A DNA stretch of 64,000 nt from Lutjanus erythropterus (GCA_020091685.1 CM034601.1:6098429-6162428); one strand, 5' to 3'. Shown: positions 13,129-25,585, counted from the stretch's first letter. A program made the numbers and translations. Notes: generated by a model not told the origin, from the letters alone.

Positions 13129-15141
13129 AACTTTTATGGAGTGACTTCCAGTAGGAAGAAACAGTCAAAACATGCTCATTTTCTATTTTTTTGTGTGTGG
13201 TGCAGTTACCACCATATAAAAGATGTAGCTTTTACTGTCAAGACACAAATTATAATTAAGAAGATTGTCTCTGCCTTCAGGACTATTTAATAATACATAA
13301 AGATGTCTTACAGACAAAGATATCCAAGACTAAATCTACTTAACTATAAGCATAAATTCAGTATGTTGTGAGACTGTAGAGAGGACCAGCAAATAAAACA
13401 TTCCTTCAATCAACATTCCTGGAGAGACATCACAATATTTCACAATCTGAGTGACAGCTCAACCAAACACATTTTCTGGGAGGCTAAGGCTGAACATAAA
13501 CCTGTCGAGATGAAAACAAAGAAATGTGTTTGGAGAGGGAACAAACACATTTGGTGATCGAAAGATTTGCCGTTTCATTTGGAGCGCAGGAAAATGAATT
13601 TACAAAGGTAAAACAGTTAACGTAAGCCTGTGCAGTCAAATTTTAAAAAAAAAACAAAGAAAAAAAAACACTTTTTATACCTGAGGACGGCTTGTTTGAT
13701 TACCTTGCAGACCAAGGAAATGAGGAGTTCTGAGCTTTTGTCAATTTGTCTCTCAGGCTCCCTCGATAAACTCACACAGTCTGCAGGAGGATCTGGCATT
13801 ATTCAAATATGCTTTGGGAAAAGTGGAAAAGCACAGAAAATCCTCAGGTCTTTCTGTGTTTATCCATCTGTCAGACAAACAGACACTTGATCAGCTGACA
13901 TGAGACCTTTGTGAGCATCTCAAAAAGATAGTTAAAACATTTTAAAGCAAAGAAGTTGATGTGAAACGAAGATTTACATGTCTCATGAATCACTGACGCA
14001 AACACGCAGCAGCTCTACATTTAGATTACATAATTAATTAGTCCAGGGCAATCAAATAGACGAAATAATGCTGTGCAATCTCTAAATCAACTCTAAATTA
14101 AAGTGTTTAAAAACCAAACCGACGTAAAAGAAATGGGGGAGCTTGGAAGAACCGCACTCAGTAATATTTTACAATATATTAATTAAAAAGGATTAATGAG
14201 AGCCATTTGGACTACAAAAAGGCCTGCACGCTGATATTTAGCAGTGGGAATGGATATAGGGATGAAAATGTGCGCTGTTCTCTCCAAACATACGGCTTTT
14301 AAAAATCACACGATCTGTGACTTGAAAGAAAAAAAAGTGTGTGAAATGATTTTCCCACAAAGCCTGAGCACATCACAAAGGTCCAGCACAATTAACGCTG
14401 TCAGAAAAGAGTTCATTCAAGTTTGATTAAGTGGTTAATGGGGAAAATGGGTGCTAATTATACCATCTCCTGCAGCAGTGTTTTTTTTTAGCATTCCAGA
14501 TGTCATTATTACACATTTTTTAATTATTTGGCCTGATATTTGGTTACTTTAGAAATTCTGGGATCTTTACTAGCATTAAAAATCATCTCCAGAGGCATCT
14601 AATCTGCTCTTACCCTGGTGTGCTGAATGATGAATGCCACTTGACTAGCATAAGTAACACCCCCTACATGCTATATAAGGGCAGGTGTTGTGCCATGTGC
14701 AATCACTCTGGCACATTCTCAAAAAATGATGAGATGCCACCAAAAAAAAGGTTGTAAGAAGAAGTTCAGGAGTAGTGAAATCTAAGTACTGCGATGCTGT
14801 GTCAGCAGACGGATGCTAGTGACTGAAATGAGTAAGTGAGGGAGTTAAATATTAGAGTTAGTGTTTTAATCAAATGGTTGGTGGTAAAGGAAAAGATATC
14901 CATAAAGAGATCTTTGTTATTTTTTGCCAACTGATCTAAGCTTAAAGGAACAAATCTATAGTTGTTTTCACACTTTCAATTTTAAGAAGAAATCTGAAAT
15001 ATACAGACTGTAATAACTTTTAACTTTTAATAATAAAATGACGATGATATGTCATCAGAAATTAATGAAAAATGTTAAGTTGAAATACTCTGACATCAGT
15101 GCTGCAGCCACGGTGCATCCCCCTTTGAAATTTCTATTCTG
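13129..15141. other. Non-coding DNA, no recognised gene
   Basis: A-rich homopolymer runs occur at about 13641-13670. The stretch at 14130-14660 is unique-looking AT-rich sequence with several AATTA motifs and might be a conserved intronic element, though that cannot be tested here. Nothing coding was found. Confidence 0.45.
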
Positions 15142-15607
15142 GTCTGGAATAACTGTTTGAGTTTGCCCATTTCACGTTACTTGCAGTTTAAATTAATGCC
15201 GAATGTTCGCTGTATGAGTAAGTGTCTGTGTATGAGTCATAAGAAATCATTTATAATCTTGTAGAAGGCGTACATGTCTGTGATGGTTAAAATGAGAAAT
15301 ATGTTAATGGAGGCTGGCAGGCAGTGACAAAGTCCAGAGTGTGTTATTTCAGAGCAGTGGGCTTTTGTTTTCAGGATAACGAGCTTTACACTGACAGACA
15401 ACTGACTGTTATAAACAGCTGATCAACTTACAGTGTAGGACTTGTCACTGCTTGTCATCATCAATTTACAGTATTGCGTCCTGCGCTCCTGCAGCCTGCA
15501 GAGCTTTTCCTGAGTCGGGGGATGAGGGGGTGGGGGGGAACAACTAGCTCCAACCACAGACTGTATATACTAATGCATGTGCAATTGCTACATTTTGCTC
15601 TTTTATT
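15142..15607 (+). repeat. Dispersed repeat family X, copy 1
   Basis: It starts GGAATAACTGTTTGAGTTTG and includes TGAGTAAGTGTCTGTGTATG, AATGGAGGCTGGCAGGCAGT and TTTCAGAGCAGTGGGC, ending near TGCTACATTTTGCTC. The same ordered blocks recur at 35266-35665 and 37996-38396 in the same orientation. I do not recognise the family; with no visible coding capacity it is probably a non-autonomous element. Confidence 0.8.
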
Positions 15608-15697
15608 GAACACTATTATTCATTAACTTGTTTAGTTATACAAACATTTGTATTTTGAACTTGTCTGATAACCTTTTATTACATTGTGTGAGTTTAT

Positions 15698-15780
15698 GGG
15701 CTGCTTTGACATCTTCAGATCACTTGTTTTGTCCAACCAACAGTCTAAAACCTCGAAACTATTGAATTTAAGATAATACA
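15698..15780 (+). repeat. Fragment of the ATCGATTAAT MITE family
   Basis: CTTGTTTTGTCCAACCAACA followed by GTCTAAAACC matches the mid-section of the MITE whose fuller copies lie at 12785 and 32882. Neither terminus is preserved. Confidence 0.6.
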
Positions 15781-16890
15781 AAATTGACAAAAAACGAACG
15801 TTTGAGGAAAAAAAGTAAACAGATGTGGGAAGACCTGTTAGTTTGTCCAGGTCCAAAACTTCTGCAAAAACAAATCCTGGATACAAACCAATAAAAAAAG
15901 AGAAAATCTGTTCGTAAATGCTTCTCGCATGAGGCCAATGTCTGTCTACACAACATGTTGTTCTAATGAGCCCACCAACAGCAGGTCCAGCAGGTTAATG
16001 AATAAGAGCTGAAGTATAAGCCACTGGTCATGGTAATGCTGCACAAATTTGTGTGCCCTGATGAGAATGTGATTCGTCTGCTGATTAAACTGAGGCTCTT
16101 CTGGCCGGCTACGTTAACAAAAGTGAATATTAAATGGCTTCACTGATAGGATGGAAGAAGGATGCATATGCAGATATGTGTAAATGCCTAATGAGTTTAC
16201 AGCTGTATACTTGACTCACATGAACTTTGTTGGTTTGAATGGAGTTCGATATAATGTGTAACTTAATTGGCAATGCGTGGGTCACTGTTTGTCTCCAAAC
16301 CAAGCCAGCACTCAGTGGCGTGTTGCGCATACCAAAAAGCCCTCAATGATTTTGGGTGTAAAATAAGAATCTTTTAAGCATATAAACTAGAATCACCTAA
16401 ACAAAGTTTCTCAGCTTGCTCATTCGAGGTTAGAAAAGGGCTGGATTACTTCAGTAGTATCCAAGCACTGGAATAAACCTGCATAAATATCTGCGTTTCG
16501 CTTGGCATAGAGAGCTGACACATGCAACTTTCTTTAAGCATTAAAAACTAACTCGAGCTCAAAACAGCCCATTTCATTAAAATCTTGGCACATGCAGCAT
16601 ATCCCCCTTTTGTGATTTGTGCCAACGGCCTTTAAGAGGAGATCCGCACACATTAAAGTTCACAATGGTAAATACTTTCCCCCCTGCCGCTTGACCTCAA
16701 ATTACTTGTTGAGGAAGAAAGAAAGGAATGTAGGAGGCAGCAGAGGAAGCAGCAGTGGTGCTGCAGTCCAATGTGGTCTAATAGAGAGAAGAGGCTTCAT
16801 TTTATTTTGTCATCATGAAAGTGGAAGCACTTTGAGGCGAGCGGGACTCTTCTGACCTCCTCGCCTTTTATCAGAGATGAGCACTGATAA
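15781..16890. other. Non-coding DNA, no recognised gene
   Basis: No motif, RNA gene or repeat was recognised. Short open frames at its right edge run into the CpG-rich patch that follows. Confidence 0.45.
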
Positions 16891-16894
16891 ACAG

Positions 16895-17100
16895 CGGTTC
16901 TTGGTGTCACCCGATGTGTCGTGACAAGACGGCCCACGGCAAAGGCATCGCTTCCCGAGTCATACGATCTGAACGCGCGCACGCTCCACAGCGAGAGGTG
17001 CTGACATTTCCCATCAAAGTGTCAGGAGAAGACGAGCCGACACTGACGCGGGACACACGGAGCAGAGCAAGGCCGCAGAACTGGCAGGAAAGCGGAGGCT
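16895..17100. promoter_or_regulatory. CpG cluster, possible regulatory element or promoter
   Basis: Counted by eye, about 20 CpG dinucleotides fall within roughly 200 bp, including GAACGCGCGCACG, while most of the window is CpG-poor. Stop-poor frames on both strands cover it and the next 250 bp (to about 17350), but no protein is recognisable. It could be a small CpG island serving an alternative promoter or non-coding RNA, an unmethylated enhancer, or part of an unrecognised exon. There is no TATA box or clear initiator to set a direction. Confidence 0.35.
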
Positions 17101-17836
17101 GAGGTCAGGAAGTTGTTGTGTTCCCTACGAGGCTCGAGCAACCATCTAGCTGCTAGGGATGAAGCCACTACTGCTGAATGTGGGTCACTCTCCCTGGCTT
17201 CCACTGCGCTTTCTCTCCTCCAGCCTTTATTTGGAGCCAGGGCATTTGAATACTGCATGTTGTACCCAGGGCTCTGGAGCACTGCACTGTTTCCAGGAGC
17301 CTTGTACCGTGCACATAGATGAGGATAATACGGATGTAGCTCATGTGTATGCACTGCAACAAGGCTGTTTACGTAAGCGAAAATGTCAATGAGTCACCAA
17401 AGCCTAAATTGGCAACTCAACATTGACTACATTTTACATGCATGCAGCTGCTCTTTAAAGTCTTATGCAGGTTAAGCTACTTACATGACCCTTTGATATC
17501 CTGCAACCAGGACTCCATATGAATAAACCAATGAACATGATATTTATGGCCCCATGCCAGTGCAGCTCTTAGCAAAGCAAGGTTACCTCTAGCACGGTGG
17601 AAATATTTATCATTTCATTTGCAATAGTGATAGTTAGTGCACACATTTGAAAATGTGTTTAGTTTTCACAGATGACAAACAGATTCAGGGATAAAGAGCT
17701 AAGTGTGATAACAGAAATGCATTTAGATGGTAAAGAGCACATCTGGAGAGCTGGAGATTTAAGTAAATGCATAGAAACAACTGATGATATGCAATGAGAT
17801 AATACTATATAGATAATATTGGCCTAAGCTTTGTAG

Positions 17837-18171
17837 TAGGGCTGCACAATATAGTAAAAAAATCATACTGTGATTATTTTGACTTACACTGCGATTGCGA
17901 TATGCGATACGATTAGTGGGAATGATCAATTTTGCCTCACAGTTTTCATCATCACAGAAAAACGCGACATTTGAAAACATGTTTTCTTACATCTGGAGAA
18001 CAAGATTTGTATTCCAGAGCATCTCTGCAGCACTATGGACTTCATTATAGTGCTGCTTTGTCACATATTTTTCCTTTATCAAAAATTTTCAGGCACGAAT
18101 TTTGCAGATTTGGATGTTGTACTTGGCTGTATTGCAATTTTGATTATTTTGCAATTAACTGTACAGCCCTA
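17837..18171. mobile_element. hAT-like MITE inside array unit 1
   Basis: The 335 bp element has ends TAGGGCTGCAC and GTACAGCCCTA, inverted copies with one mismatch. It is flanked by CTTTGTAG (17829-17836) and CTATGTAG (18172-18179), an 8 bp duplication with one mismatch, as expected for hAT transposition. Units 2 and 3 have an uninterrupted AAGC-(T/A)TGTAGTT at the same place, showing the empty site. No transposase is present, so it is a non-autonomous passenger. Confidence 0.88.
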
Positions 18172-18443
18172 CTATGTAGGTAGTGGAAAAATTGTTAACG
18201 TATCCTTGAAGACAAGCTTATGTTTTGGGGATTTAATGAGATTTGACTTAATTCTCTTTATTACTGTCTCAATGTTTCTATCTGAGACCACAGACATGAA
18301 ACTACAGTGCGCTGTATATCAATCTGTCCATATATCCATATATGTTCATATATCCATACAAGTGAAAGGTGTGTATAAAATATATAGTATTTGTGTATAG
18401 TTTTCTAATAAGTTATGTTCTTTATCCTTTTATAATTTTATTC

Positions 18444-18468
18444 TATTTTTATTTTATTTTATTTTATT
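18444..18468. repeat. TTTTA microsatellite
   Basis: Short pentanucleotide tract at the junction between array units 1 and 2. Confidence 0.8.
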
Positions 18469-20612
18469 ATACACTGAGAGATGTTGTTTTAGCTCCGTTT
18501 TGGTCTCTGCCATCTCCTGACAAAGATATCGGCCTCTTTGGCGGTTAAATGCTGAACTATGTTGACCAACTTTATTCGTCTGCTGCTCATTTGGTGCTGA
18601 GCCAGCCTGGTCACACCAAATAGAATATGAATGACAAATGTCTTAAGTCATTTTTGCATGTTATCACAAGGCTTTTCTAGTATCCTGCCAGCTGCAGCTC
18701 TTTGACAAAGCAAGGCTGGGTCTACCACAGTGGGAATAATTAGCGTTTCATTATTTGCAATGGTGATAGTTGGTGCTTGCCTTTGTATGTGCTCGCTCTA
18801 TTTAGTTTGCACAGATGACAAACAGACAAAAGGATAAGCTCATCTTTTGCCACATGGTATGATAACACTAAGGAGTTCCAGCCAATCAGAAATCTTCTTT
18901 CTGTGCATGGGGATTTATTACACAGTGCAGAGTACATCGAGAGATCTGGAGATTTTAGTAAATGCATCAGGAGAATTGATGCTATGCAATGAGATAATAC
19001 TATAAAGACATCACAAGTGTTTTAGAACTATTTATTGGCCAAAGCTTTGTAGTTGTGGGAAAATTGTTTCTGTGTCCTTGAAGCAGAGACAGACAGTCCC
19101 AAGAGCCAAAAGTGACAGCAAAAGAAGTCATGCTTATGTGATAGGGATTTGTTGAGATTTGACTGATTTCTCTCTCTCACTGTCTCAGTGTTGAGACCAC
19201 ATAAGTTGAATTATAGCTGTATAAACATCTTTTGATCAATTCAAACTACAACAGAGTAATAAGTTATTCTTCAGTTTTATTAAACATACTGAACATATAT
19301 ATATATATTTTTTACCACAGTGACATGCACTCCTTCTGTTTTATCAGATGTGTTGTTTTTGCTCGGTTTTTGGTCTCCACCACCTCCTGAGACAGATATC
19401 TGCTTCTTTAGCTGCTAAATGCTCAACTGTGTTCACCAACTTTGTCAGTCTGCCCTGCTCTCAGCAACAGAGTATGAGTAACATGTAAATATCTTCAGTC
19501 ATTTTAGCGTGTTATCAGCTGTTTGCCAAAGCAAGGTTAATTCAAGCATAGTGGAAATAATTAGCATTTCATTAGCATAGTTAATGCTCATCTTTGTGCT
19601 CGATTTGTGCAAAAAATGTATTCAGTTTTCACAGTTAGCAAACAGATACCAGGATAAAAAGCTCATCTTTTGCCACATGGTTTGATAGCACAAATGTGTT
19701 CTAGCCAATCAGAAATCTTTTTTTTTTTCCAGTGGTAATATACAGTGTAGCGTACATCTAGAGATTTTAGTAAATACATCGGGAGAAGTGATGCTGTGCA
19801 ATGAGTATCTATTGACCAAAGCAATGTAGTTAGTGAGAAAATAGCTTCTGTGTCCTTGAAGCAGAGACACAGTCCCAAGAGCCAAGAAGACATGCATATG
19901 TTTTCAGGATTTAGCCACTGATTTCTCTTTAGAACTGTCTCCATGTTTCTATCAGAGACCACACAAATGTAATTATAATGGTATAAACATGTTTTGATCA
20001 ATTCAAGACTATAGGACAGCAGTCACTGTACAGTTTCATGAAAAAGTATTAACTTTCTTATAACTTGGTGGTCATAACAATCTTCTGTTATGACTAGCAT
20101 GCTAGCAATTTGGGACTCTTTTCGGTCTCCACCACTCCCTGAGACAGATATCTGGCTCTTTAGCTACTAAATGCTCAACTATGTTCACCAACTTTGTCTG
20201 TGTGCCATTTGGAGCTGAGCTAGCCTGGTCTCACCCAAGAGACTATGAATAACACAGTCATTTTTTGCATGTTATCACAAGGCATTTCTGGTACCCTGCC
20301 AGCTGCAGCTCTTTGGCAAAGCAAGGTTAGTTCCTGCTCAGTGGACATAAAATAAGCATTTCATTAGCGCTAGCGATAGTTAGTGCTTGCCTTTGTGCTT
20401 ATTTTGTGCTGAAAATGTAATTTAATTTTCAAATGACAAACAGCCTTCATTTGCCACATTGTATGATAACACAAATGAGCTCCAGCCAATCAGAGATCTT
20501 TTGACAGTGCATGGGGAGTTATTACACAATACAGAGGACATCTGAGGATCTGGAGATGTTAGTATTCGCAGAGGGAAAACTGATGCTATACAATAAGATA
20601 ACAGCAGGAGAC

Positions 20613-23479
20613 TGCATTCTGTGTCCCATTTAAAATCAAAAGTTAATGTTGTGTTATTTCAACTTTAGTACTTATGTCATGTACATCAATCTTTTCCCTA
20701 AACCTAAGCAAGTAGTGTTATCACATAAACTTAACAAAACTGCAGCCATTTCACAGCACATCTTTACAATGGTAAGATTCACCATGACAATGAGGGCCAC
20801 CTGACTGTGACAACAAAGATCACCTGGCTGCTGTAAAACCAACAGAACATTCTGGACTAAACGGCGTCGATCAACAAGAGAAAAGCTTAAAATACACATA
20901 TAATAGACCTGATATGCAGAAGTTCTGTGCTAGTATAGAAAATCACACAAGATCACATCGACTGAGCAGGTAATGCATCACAAGTCTATCAGAGGGTTTT
21001 TTTTTTCGTTAATTAACTTTGTTTCCACCTGCAGCTGTTTGGAAATGAAGTTAATGAGAGACGAGCTTGTGAGTGGGAAAACCCAAATAAGCTAAAGGGA
21101 GTTAAAAAGATTCTTAGAGCTGCAGAGTTGGGTGACAGTTTTGTTCATCAGCTTCTGCATTATATGTATTCATATGAGCAACTGTTAAAAAATAGAAAAT
21201 ACTGATTAGCAGAGTTTTATAATACCAGTTAATCAGCATTCACAGCTGATCTTCATGACTGTATTCCCTGAGTAACTCCAACCACTGACTGTGATTTAAT
21301 TGTATTTAATTTAATGTACATACATCATCTGGCTTATGTTCTGTCAACACTGTACATGATAATGATGAGTAGAGCTTTTGTCATGAACCGAGTATTGATG
21401 GAGTCACTATCGTGGTTGTGATGGTAAGTAGAAAATATTGATGATTAAAGACATGATTTTTAAATGGCAGCGCAAGAGAAACTCATCTAAAAAAGCAACA
21501 TCATTCTGCTTGATGACAGCAGCACATTGTAGATAACATTAAATGCAGCAATGCATATTATTATTATTGTATTACCATGGTAACCGAATTTGACACACCA
21601 CTACTCCCCGTCTGACTGCATGTCGGCACACACAAGGCACATTTTTGACAGCGCTGCTGTGGCCGTGAGGAAATCTAGGGCATATTCCACAAGTGGCCAG
21701 GCTCTGCCCTCTGCCTGCCTCGCATCCCATCATCTGCAATAACAAGTCAAAGATCTTCAAAGCTTGACGACAGAAAAGGAGGAAAATCGGAAGGAACAAG
21801 GCTAGGGGAGAGTCAGAGGAGGCCTTCTGATTCATCTTTTAAGACACTCCTTATTGCATCTTTAATCATCTTCCTCGATGCGTGGGGACGACTCGACAGT
21901 TGGCTTCCAGAACTATTGAATTCACACCCTATTGAGTCGAGTCACTCAGGAGGCTCACACTGGGCTTTCTTCTCCCTACCCCATCTCTTTTTTAACTCTC
22001 CTGTTTTATCACTCCTCATTTCCATCCCTGTGAGGGGCTCAAAAGAGGCAGGCTGCTGAAGAATTGCAGTGGTGTAAGGATGCTAACATGGTCAGCTAAA
22101 TGTTTCAAGAGGCAGGGGAGACGACAAAGCCTTCCCCTTGTACTACAAAGCCTCGCTGTAACTTTGTCACACCACGCCGTGACTGACAGATTCCCAGAGC
22201 TGCTCTTCTCTCTGATTTAATGAAACTATTTTGTAATCTAGATTTCAGATGAAGGCATACATCAGTAAAAGTGAAGAACACTCGCAGGCAGAGACTCTGT
22301 GTTATGGAGCACTTTGTGGGAACGGGATATTATGACTGACACTAGATCATACATTTTACAGAGAGGGAGTGTTAAGGAGTGTAAATGTTGCTCTGACGGC
22401 GTCAGGACAAACGTTTGGGATTCGTGGGGGTTGGGCCTTTGATAATGAATGGTTAACACTCCAGTCTGGCTACAAGAAGGAGGGCGGTGAGGATAAATAC
22501 ACACAAAAACAAATCCATAGCATCAAAGAAACAGTAGGTAGAAAATACTCATGCAAAAATGAGTCCCACAGTACAAACAGCGAAGCGGAAGGACTTTAAA
22601 TATTAAATGAAAAGGGGCAAACAAAAACACTTGTTCTGGCCTGAAATAGAAATTTCAAAGGGGGACACTGTGGCTGTAGCACTGATGTCAGAAAATCAAG
22701 TATTTCAACTTAACGCCTTTCCTTGATCTTTGATAACATATCATGGTCATTTTATGATTTATTACAGCATATATATTACAGATCTTTCCTTTAATTAGCA
22801 AATTAATTTCAAATTTCAGCTTCCCCCAGGACAACAAATTACATCAACTAGTGAGAAACGGCTCAATGTGAGCTTTTCAAAAGCTGTTTGTTCTTCTTTT
22901 CAAAATAAATGAGACCGATTATACCGCGGCTGTCCATCATCTGAATTCTGATTGGCCGATGAATGCATTCTGAGGTTGTTTTGCACATAACAGATGTAAT
23001 CACATCGTTCCACAGTCAAGACGACTGCTTCATTTGTTGATTATTCATGAAATTACAGAGACGCGACTTGTACCAAAAAAAAGTCAGTAAATTATTCTGG
23101 TTTTAAACTCAAATTACTTCCTTGCAGTTGTTTCTGCCAACCAGTCAAGCTGCAGCTAAATCCACATCTGTCTCATATAATATATGTGGCGAAGACTTTG
23201 AAGGAATTTAATAAAATGTATTAATTGTAATTTATGGACGTCATCATTATTTTGACATATACTATTCCAGCTGAGAGTGAATATGGTAAAATAATCCAGA
23301 TAATCCAGACACCTGATGTACAAACAGCAACACAACAGGGAAACTAAATTTCAAAGCATAGAGATTCAGTTAGGAGGTACAAAAGTCCTGAGAGCTGAAC
23401 ATAAAGAGACTTTTAAAAATGTCTTTCTCTCTGATTTCCTGCACAGACAAGAACTGAGTATCACAACATATAGGGAGAG
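20613..23479. other. Non-coding DNA with a fragment of a GGTTTAGG repeat
   Basis: About 20685-20722 reads TTTTCCCTAAACCTAAGCAA then GTAGTG, the reverse complement of a fish repeat reading ...ACTTGGTTAGGTTTAGGAAAAGATCATGG. Fragments of the same family lie near 46579, 48640 and 49575. The rest shows no gene or family I recognise. The unique stretch at 21590-22500 is moderately GC-rich but has no supported exon. Confidence 0.5.
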
Positions 23480-23660
23480 ACAAGGTGGTCATCACGGGTT
23501 GACTATGGTGGGCGAGACATCACCGCAGCCCACTTGGAGGCGGTTAAGACTTGCTTTGGCCCCAGTCCAGAGTAAGTCTATCTCGGGTCCGGCTCAGCAC
23601 AGCTCAGTGTGGCCCCGCCCAATGAAAGTGGTAATGGAAACACAAATCAGCGCTGCATTT
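23480..23660 (+). repeat. MITE-like fragment with GGTAATGGAAACAC end
   Basis: The segment GGTCCGGCTCAGCACAGCTC followed by AAAGTGGTAATGGAAACAC resembles the end of a fish MITE that reads CGGCTCGGCTC...AGTGGTAATGGAAAC. A reverse fragment with CATGTTTCCACTACTTGGTA lies at about 25722-25800. Confidence 0.55.
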
Positions 23661-23715
23661 TTAGACTCGACAGGGGGAAAACATTCTAATAAATCTAATA
23701 CTTGAATCCACAGAC

Positions 23716-23945
23716 ATCTGTGTCAGATATAATGAAATTCTCTCAAGGTCTTTCTGAGGTATTACACACACATAAGACCGGGATAAATGTGATGTCACAG
23801 TGACCTTGACCCTTGACCACCAAATTCAATCAGTTCATCCTTGGGTCCATGTGGACATTTGTACCATATTTGAAGAAATTCCCTCAAGATGTTGCCAGTA
23901 AATTGCGCTCACAAGAATGTGACAGACAACTCGAAAACATAAGCA
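23716..23945 (+). repeat. LINE/SINE-like 3' tail fragment
   Basis: GTCACAGTGACCTTGACC, then TTGACCACCAAATTCAATCA and AAGAAATTCCCTCAAGATGT, matches a very common teleost retroelement-like tail in which the block GAAATTC-CTCAAG recurs. Here it occurs twice (about 23733 and 23877), so the copy holds parts of two tandem tail units. The family is left unnamed. A 153-codon open frame from 23813 is a translation of this repeat and not a gene. Confidence 0.6.
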
Positions 23946-25440
23946 TAAAAATCAACATCTCATATCAAAGGATTAGTTTTAGGCTCCTGCCTTCTTTGGA
24001 GTGCTATCTTGCATATTTCAAACATTCTTATACTGCATACTGTGAACTTTTGCACACTTCCTGGAGAACACGTCGCAAATTTCTGCACAAAACTGTACAG
24101 ATCTTTCATTTCAATAACATATTTTACATATTTTCATCCTTTTTTTCCTATATTTTATTGCCAGTTTTCCCGTTTCCATCTATTCTTCTTCACTTGCAGT
24201 ACTTGCTTTTTTTAAAAATCTTTCTTTATATTTTTTATACCTATTATGTTTATTGTCATGCACCACAACACTAAGGTAGTTTCCTTGTATGTGTGCAACT
24301 ACTTGGCAATAAGCTTGATTCTTTGTAAGCTACTATAATTTCCCAAAGGATATGATAGTAAAATATTATGATATGTTTCATGAGGTGGAACGTAACCAAA
24401 TCTTTCAGGTGGAAAAGTAGGTAATGCAAAAAGTGTCTCACTGCACCCATTGAACATTGTTGATTAGAATAGATTGATTTGCTTGGGTCATAACCTTTAG
24501 AGTCTTTCCAGTTATAATAGAAGGAGAATTACTATTAATAAACCATTTCTGCAGGGAGAGATGATACTGGTTTTCTGTTGGAGCTTAATGAGTTATTGAA
24601 GCTTAATGAATATCTCACAACATCTCTCTAAATTTAGATAGACTCGGTAAAGGTTACAACAATCATATTTACAGTGTGTTTCATCATTGTTACTGAGTTA
24701 GTCAGTCAGTAGTCAGCATTTCTATTCTTCCTGCTCCCTTCACGCCTACAAGCAGAGAGAAACGTACTTTCCTCAAGCTTTATCAAGTGCAAATAATCAT
24801 TTATTCTCTAACCCTGAATACTGTGTTGACAGCTGAGGAGAGGAAAGAAGTGCAGAGACCGGAGAGCCGAGCTGAGCCTCATGCTCCCTCAGCTCTATTT
24901 CCATAGGCAGCGGGGTCAAACTCACAATTTAACATTGGCAAATATTATTTACTGGAATAGCCATTCTGGTTCTTCTGAGACAATTCTAACAACAGAGAAT
25001 TCAAAGATAAATGTTGATGCTCTGAGAAAATAGGATTTTTTTAAAAACTGAAAGTCTGAGATGGCTGTGTTGTGGGAGGAGTGAGAAAGTGTGTCTAAAA
25101 TACAGAAAATACAACACTTTCCAAACGGATAGCCAAAAATAGTATCAAAATCTCCTTTTAAACCTTTAATAGAAACTTTTTCATTTCATATTACTACCAC
25201 GGGCAGGTAGTATTCCAGCAGACCTGATGAGCACCATAGCTCCTATAATCAGTTTTTTAAATAATACAGATAATTATCACCCAAATCTGCAGCTCTCCTG
25301 AGCTTTATATAACTTAATAAGAAGTTTCAGTTCATTGTTTAGCTATCTGACCTACAACTTATGCGTTTTGGCTCACTCTGGTCTGTTAACGTCATTGACG
25401 GTCACAGCAGGCAGCTGTTTTTAGCAGAAATGCTCTAAAA
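23946..25440. other. AT-rich non-coding DNA
   Basis: No recognised gene. It contains T-rich runs near 24141-24240 and otherwise unique sequence. Confidence 0.45.
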
Positions 25441-25444
25441 CCCC

Positions 25445-25585
25445 CTGTACACAACCTGCTCAGCACCAGACAGCAGACAGACACAGTTAGAGACTAACTG
25501 GTAAACATAGTGGAGCATTTAGCAGCTAAAGCGCCTGATATATTTCCCTCTGGGGTTGGTAGAGACCAAAAACGGAGCTAAAAGA
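25445..25585 (-). repeat. Inverted single copy of the array leader block
   Basis: The reverse complement reads TTTAGCTCCGTTTTTGGTCTC, then TTTAGCTGCTAAATGCTCCA and CTATGTTTACCAG, then GGTGCTGAGCAGG. This aligns in order with the block that precedes array units 2-4 (for example 18489-18605). The array unit therefore contains part of a dispersed repeat rather than being wholly unique. Confidence 0.75.

Larger units (their letters stand above)
17554..20612 (+). repeat. Tandem array of four diverged units of about 0.8 kb
   Basis: The anchor (G/A/C)CAAAGCAAGG occurs at 17572, 18705, 19526 and 20316. After each copy come, in order, ATTTCATTA-type, GTGATAGTTAGTGC-type, CAGATGACAAACAG-type, CCAGCCAATCAGA-type and TCTGGAGAT-type blocks. 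Spacings are 1133, 821 and 790 bp; subtracting the MITE inserted in the first unit leaves about 790. Units 2-4 are preceded by a block reading GTTTTGGTCTC...AAATGCT-AACTATGTT-ACCAAC, which unit 1 lacks. Divergence is high, so the amplification is old. No open frame is shared between units, so this is a non-coding segmental array. Confidence 0.88.

Noticed and set aside
17022..17392. Overlapping open frames on both strands after the CpG cluster
   Set aside because: Frames in several registers are open because stop codons are rare in GC-rich DNA. None shows a recognisable domain.
23813..24274. 153-codon plus-strand open frame
   Set aside because: Its first part is a translation of a non-coding repeat tail, and the rest is T-rich low-complexity sequence.
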